Of a stretch of 35,344 bases of DNA, positions 31,984-35,344 are shown in pieces (positions within the stretch are counted from its first letter, which is position 1; every line of letters begins with the position of its first letter). The notes beneath the pieces are model-generated. The model saw nothing but the letters and a program-made list of their open reading frames with translations, ran no database searches and had not been told where the DNA came from. The position numbers and the translations under genes are program-made. This DNA is from an uncultured Christensenella sp. (GTDB lineage Bacteria; Bacillota; Clostridia; Christensenellales; UBA1242). The stretch spans positions 1 through 35,344 of the forward strand of contig CASEHF010000006.1 in assembly GCA_949287685.1 (NCBI GenBank), given 5' to 3'.

Positions 31984-32023
31984 AAACAGCACCTAAAAAC
32001 CTAGTATATTCAAGGTACTGTTT
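31984..32023 (-). terminator. Intrinsic terminator of the calcium ATPase gene (CAGCACC family)
   Basis: AAACAGCACCT (31984-31994) pairs with AGGTACTGTTT (32013-32023) with one mismatch. On the minus strand the stem is followed by TTTTTATATTT. Confidence 0.75.
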
Positions 32024-32035
32024 AATTTTTATAAA

Positions 32036-34690
32036 TTATTGAAGTTTTTTAGCCCTTTTGCGCCTATTAACCAGCGCGGCAATCAGTTTATAGACTTCGA
32101 TTACAGGAATTATTGAAATCGCCAGCCCAAAGACAATTAACCACTGAATAATACTGAGTGGAATTAGTCCAAACACGCTAGCAATTGCAGGAATCGCAAC
32201 TACGGCAATATTTATACCGAAGCATAGTAACAAAGTCGCCCAAAAGAGTTTATTGTGGAAAGGGTTGACCGTGAATATACTGTGTATAGTGCGGACATTG
32301 ATTAAGTGGAATATTTGCGACAGCGATAGCACGGCAAACGCCATTGTGGTAGACAACACATTGTCCCCCGTGAGTGCATATGCTACATAAAATGTACCGA
32401 TTACGACTCCAGTCTGCCACACTACTTGGGTAATCATTATACCCCAAATCCCCGAGAACAAGCCCTCTTTACTAGGTCTAGGCGGGCGCGACATTATATC
32501 CTTTTCCGAGCGCTCGACCGACAGCGATAGTGCGGGCAGCGCATCAGTAATTAGGTTTATAAAGAGAATTTGCATAGCACTCAAAAACCCCAAAGCAGGA
32601 CTAATGAGGGTAACCAACAAGAGGGATAGTACCTCTACAAAGTTTGTGCCGAATAGGAACTGAATGACCTTTTTGATGTTGGTATAAATCTTGCGCCCCT
32701 CGCTCACGGCGCCAACAATAGTCGCAAAATTATCATCAGTCAGCACCATGTCGGCGACTTCCTTCGTGACCTCAGTACCAGATTTGCCCATTCCTATACC
32801 GATATTTGCTGCCTTGATACTCGGAGCATCGTTTACTCCATCTCCAGTCATAGCGACTATACAGCCCTTTTTCTTCCACCCCTCGACTATTCGCACCTTA
32901 TGCTCAGGGCTCACGCGAGCGTAAACGGTGATTTTGTCGATTTGGTTAAGGTACTCCGCTTCACTGAGTTTGTCAAGTTCCGCCCCCGTGTAGATTAAAT
33001 CACCATTAGAATAAATACCAATCTCGCGCGCAATTTCGCGAGCGGTCGTAGGATAGTCGCCCGTAATCATAATGGGCTTTATACCCGCAGCCTTGCAGGT
33101 AGCCACTGCACTAGCGCTAGTCTCCCTAGGAGGGTCACGCACCGCGGTGATACCTAGAAAGATAAAATCACACTCATCGGCATTGGTAAAAGACTTTTCC
33201 TTATACTCGCGGTAACCAAACGCCAATGCTCGCAGTCCGCGATTGCCTAACTCCTCTAATTTTTTCGAAATTTCCTCACGGTCAGCAGCGGTTAGATTTC
33301 GAACCTTACCATTTACACTTATACGAGTGCATAAGTTTAGCACGATGTCTGGCGCGCCCTTTGTGTAGCCCACCACCCCGCTAGCCGTTTTGTGGAAACT
33401 GGTCATCATCTTGCGCACGGAGTCAAAGGGGAGTTCCGTAACGCGCGGGTACTTTGTGACAGTCTCTAAATAATTGTACCCGAGGCGCCTCGCCCCCTCT
33501 ACCTGCACAACCTCAGTAGGGTCGCCTAAAATCTCATCGCCATTAACGATACAGTCGTTGCATAATAGCATACAGTTAAACAGTTTAGGCGCCTTTACCT
33601 CTGCCATCTCGCTACCAAAATAAAGTTTATTGTCAGCATAAATACCAGTTAGAGTCATCTTATTTTGAGTCAATGTACCAGTCTTGTCAGTACAAATGAT
33701 TTGGCACGACCCGAGGGTCTCGACCGCGTGCATTTTTCGAATTATCGCGCGCTGCTTGCTCATTCGACTAACGCCTGTCGCCATAATGACAGTTATCACC
33801 GCGGGCAGACTCTCAGGAATCGCCGCTACCGCTATGGCAATCGCCACAAGCAAGGCAGACAGCACATCGTGCGAGTCTTTTATTACCACATTTATAATAA
33901 ATATTATAACCGCAATCGCTAGAATCGCAATAGTTATCCATTTGCCTAATCTATCAAGTTTTTGCTGAATAGGAGTCTTTTCCTCATCTTGCGCCTCTAT
34001 CATCCCAGCGATTTTGCCGATTTCGGTCTGCATACCCGTTGCCACCACGCACCCTAGCCCCTTTCCGTAGGTAATTACGCACCCCGAGTACAACATATTG
34101 CGCCTATCGCCCAACGAAATGTCCTCACATAAGGCGACTCCCGCCTCCTTTTCTACCGCCACGGACTCGCCAGTTAGCGAACTTTCATCCGCCTTTAGCG
34201 CGGTAGCATCTATTATGTAGCAGTCGGCACAAACTATGTCACCCGCCTCAAAATACACGATGTCCCCTGGCACAATATCCGTGGTAGGGACTACGACCAA
34301 ACGATTATCTCGATACACTTTAGCAGTGGGTTCGCTCATTTTTTTGAGGCTCGCTAGCGCATTTTCCGCCTTATTTTCCTGAATAAAGCCTATAATCGCA
34401 TTGAGAATTACTATCGCTAAAATTATACCGACATCGATTAAATCCTCATAGGTCTTAGATGCAATCGCCACTATCCCCGTGACAACAGCCGCCGCAATCA
34501 AAATCAACAGCATAAAGTCCTTGAATTGCGCAAAAAACATCGCGAGTTTTGAACGGCGCTTTTTAGTAGTCAATGTATTCTTGCCGTTAGTCTCGAGCCG
34601 CACCTGCGCTTCAGCCGAACTCAGCCCGTTTGCGGTAGTATTCATTTGCTTTAAGACCGCCTTACTATCTAGGCTATGAATCTTTGCCAC
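32036..34690 (-). CDS. P-type calcium-transporting ATPase (P2A)
   Basis: This protein exports Ca2+ from the cytoplasm using ATP. It has the P2-type layout: N-terminal domain (LDSKAVLKQMNTTANGLSSA), transmembrane helices, the actuator motif SSLTGES, PESLPAV (ion-binding helix M4), the phosphorylation motif ICTDKTGTLTQNKMT with Asp335, the nucleotide-binding KGAPD, TGD, GDGVNDAPSIKAANIGIGMG, and C-terminal helices with NLITDALPALSLS. I chose the GTG at 34688-34690 (884 residues, VAKIHSLD): it follows GGGGGT at good spacing. An ATG at 34748-34750 would add 20 residues, but it lies inside a palindrome at the likely promoter and lacks a binding site. Length is normal for the family. It is transcribed alone. 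Confidence 0.95.
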   Translation of the reverse strand: MAKIHSLDSKAVLKQMNTTANGLSSAEAQVRLETNGKNTLTTKKRRSKLAMFFAQFKDFMLLILIAAAVVTGIVAIASKTYEDLIDVGIILAIVILNAIIGFIQENKAENALASLKKMSEPTAKVYRDNRLVVVPTTDIVPGDIVYFEAGDIVCADCYIIDATALKADESSLTGESVAVEKEAGVALCEDISLGDRRNMLYSGCVITYGKGLGCVVATGMQTEIGKIAGMIEAQDEEKTPIQQKLDRLGKWITIAILAIAVIIFIINVVIKDSHDVLSALLVAIAIAVAAIPESLPAVITVIMATGVSRMSKQRAIIRKMHAVETLGSCQIICTDKTGTLTQNKMTLTGIYADNKLYFGSEMAEVKAPKLFNCMLLCNDCIVNGDEILGDPTEVVQVEGARRLGYNYLETVTKYPRVTELPFDSVRKMMTSFHKTASGVVGYTKGAPDIVLNLCTRISVNGKVRNLTAADREEISKKLEELGNRGLRALAFGYREYKEKSFTNADECDFIFLGITAVRDPPRETSASAVATCKAAGIKPIMITGDYPTTAREIAREIGIYSNGDLIYTGAELDKLSEAEYLNQIDKITVYARVSPEHKVRIVEGWKKKGCIVAMTGDGVNDAPSIKAANIGIGMGKSGTEVTKEVADMVLTDDNFATIVGAVSEGRKIYTNIKKVIQFLFGTNFVEVLSLLLVTLISPALGFLSAMQILFINLITDALPALSLSVERSEKDIMSRPPRPSKEGLFSGIWGIMITQVVWQTGVVIGTFYVAYALTGDNVLSTTMAFAVLSLSQIFHLINVRTIHSIFTVNPFHNKLFWATLLLCFGINIAVVAIPAIASVFGLIPLSIIQWLIVFGLAISIIPVIEVYKLIAALVNRRKRAKKLQ

Positions 34691-34723
34691 CCCGTACCCC
34701 CTTTTTTTATAATTATATCTAAA

Positions 34724-34758
34724 ATTATATAAAAAATAAAGCGAAATCAAATGATTTC
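34724..34758 (-). promoter_or_regulatory. Promoter and palindrome upstream of the calcium ATPase gene
   Basis: GAAATCA (34743-34749) and TGATTTC (34752-34758) form a perfect palindrome with a two-base centre. On the minus strand it overlaps a possible -35 TTGATT (34745-34750), with TATAAT at 34724-34729 (15-base spacer, short). A regulator bound here would block the promoter. Confidence 0.45.
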
Positions 34759-34792
34759 ACACTTTTAGATAAATGTGCATAATTTGTTTATT

Positions 34793-34931
34793 TAGCGGAA
34801 TAGATGCTTCGGTGCGTGGGCGGTGCGGATCGAGGCTCAGGATGCCTTCCCGTTTACGGGAAGTCTGGCGCGTGAGTGACCACTACAATGAGAAATGTAT
34901 ACTCTCGCGCCAGCCCCTCTGCCTCTTATTA
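34793..34931 (+). repeat. Dispersed repeat, subtype A (copy A4)
   Basis: It begins TAGCGGAATAGATGCTTCG and ends CTCTGCCTCTT. Inside are CCCGtttaCGGG and the stem CTGGCGCG (34865-34872) with CGCGCCAG (34906-34913). In this copy GAGT/ACTC extends the stem across a T-T mismatch. Confidence 0.85.
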
Positions 34932-34958
34932 TTCAAAGTCATTACTCAAGAATTGTTT

Positions 34959-35196
34959 AAAGAGGAATAGATCCTTCGTCTGGAGGCTTCGCGGGTCGAC
35001 ACTCAGGATGACTGACTTTTATTAGTATTCTTTTGTACACTAGCCAACACTTTTATTGGTTTTTTATATTGTGAAACTAGCCGCTCTAAATACCCACCCA
35101 TAAAATGCGATTAGTTGTACTCTGTAATATAATTAAATCACTGGTCATTCTGAACCCGCCCCTCGTAAGCCCTTTGATGAAGAATCTATTCCGCTT
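34959..35196. repeat. MITE-like composite bounded by inverted repeats (B4 and C3)
   Basis: The left end AAAGAGGAATAGATCCTTCG (34959) and the inverted right end CTATTCCGCTT (to 35196) enclose about 238 bases. The left core CACTCAGGATGAC and right GGTCATTCTGAAC correspond. No coding frame is seen. Confidence 0.78.
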
Positions 35197-35233
35197 TATT
35201 CTACTACAACTTTACGATTGGTTTGGGTGTTTT

Positions 35234-35262
35234 TAAGAGGAATAGATCCTTCGGTGCGTAGT
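35234..35262 (+). repeat. Dispersed-repeat left end, truncated
   Basis: AAGAGGAATAGATCCTTCG is followed by GTGCGTAG and then by unrelated sequence leading into the terminator at 35279. Confidence 0.7.
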
Positions 35263-35278
35263 CATTTGTTTGTCCAAC

Positions 35279-35319
35279 AAAAAAGGCACTATACCCACAA
35301 AATTGTGTTATATAGTGCC
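35279..35319 (-). terminator. Terminator of a leftward gene beyond the right edge
   Basis: GGCACTATA (35285-35293) pairs with TATAGTGCC (35311-35319). On the minus strand six T follow. The inner CCCACAAAATT resembles the metG terminator at 18687-18720. Confidence 0.75.
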
Positions 35320-35324
35320 TAGAT

Positions 35325-35344
35325 TTAGCGGCTAGGGTGCATTT
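35325..35344 (-). CDS. Possible 3' end of a leftward gene, partial
   Basis: One minus-strand frame entering from the right edge ends HPSR and then TAA at 35325-35327, five bases before the terminator stem. The DNA CACCCTAGCC in it is the same as at the end of metG (which ends HPSQIN). With only six codons visible, the gene cannot be identified; a metG paralogue is a guess. Confidence 0.25.

Noticed and set aside
34773..34970. 65-codon plus-strand open frame
   Set aside because: It covers repeat copy A4, including its hairpins; other A copies do not preserve the frame.

Overview
The window looks like a chromosomal segment of an uncultured, low-GC, endospore-forming Bacillota (Clostridia-like) bacterium. 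The evidence is the sporulation genes yqfC and yqfD, an adjacent ybeY and cdd-like gene, Gram-positive-type families (DegV, YpsA, DUF378, DUF1667), strong AGGAGG-type ribosome binding sites, and many TTGACA/TATAAT-type promoters with 17-base spacers. No rRNA, tRNA, phage genes, transposase or CRISPR array was seen.

Layout. Positions 1-2627 (minus) hold two tandem paralogous secreted proteins, the second running off the left edge. Positions 3502-4849 (plus) hold a Sel1-repeat protein and dUTPase. Positions 5288-9452 hold an unrecognised acidic protein (minus), a TetR regulator overlapping a DegV lipid-binding protein (plus), and an M18 aminopeptidase (minus). Positions 9828-14834 (plus) hold a 1317-residue DUF4011-like/SF1 helicase/Vsr-like nuclease protein and an HExxH protein bracketed by perfect 21-bp direct repeats. 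Positions 14967-18226 (minus) hold ndk, a small structured RNA gene with its own promoter and terminator, a small membrane protein, and the group yqfD-ybeY-cdd-like; yqfC is divergent. Then follow metG (minus), DUF378, YpsA and a lipoprotein (plus), and an unrecognised protein (minus). Positions 25406-27862 (minus) hold DUF1667, a six-TM Pro/Gln/Asn-rich protein and a short ferritin-like protein. Positions 28192-34690 hold two small unrecognised proteins, an HtrA-like lipoprotein protease, a YwaF-like membrane protein and a P-type calcium ATPase.

Nucleotide metabolism recurs: dut, ndk and a cytidine-deaminase homologue that has lost its metal ligands. The dut and ndk upstream regions both carry clusters of DnaA-box-like 9-mers. 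The intergenic spaces, especially 3.0-3.4, 4.85-5.07, 24.3-25.3, 29.4-29.6 and 34.8-35.26 kb, are filled with a mosaic family of short MITE-like repeats with GGAATAGATCCTTCG ends. One subtype contains a hairpin whose closing pair differs by a compensatory change in one copy.

The best candidates for something undescribed are the 72-nt three-way-junction RNA at 15558-15629, the helicase protein with altered nuclease motifs next to a repeat-bracketed metallopeptidase-like gene, and the metal-less cytidine deaminase homologue. All functional statements are inferred from sequence alone.
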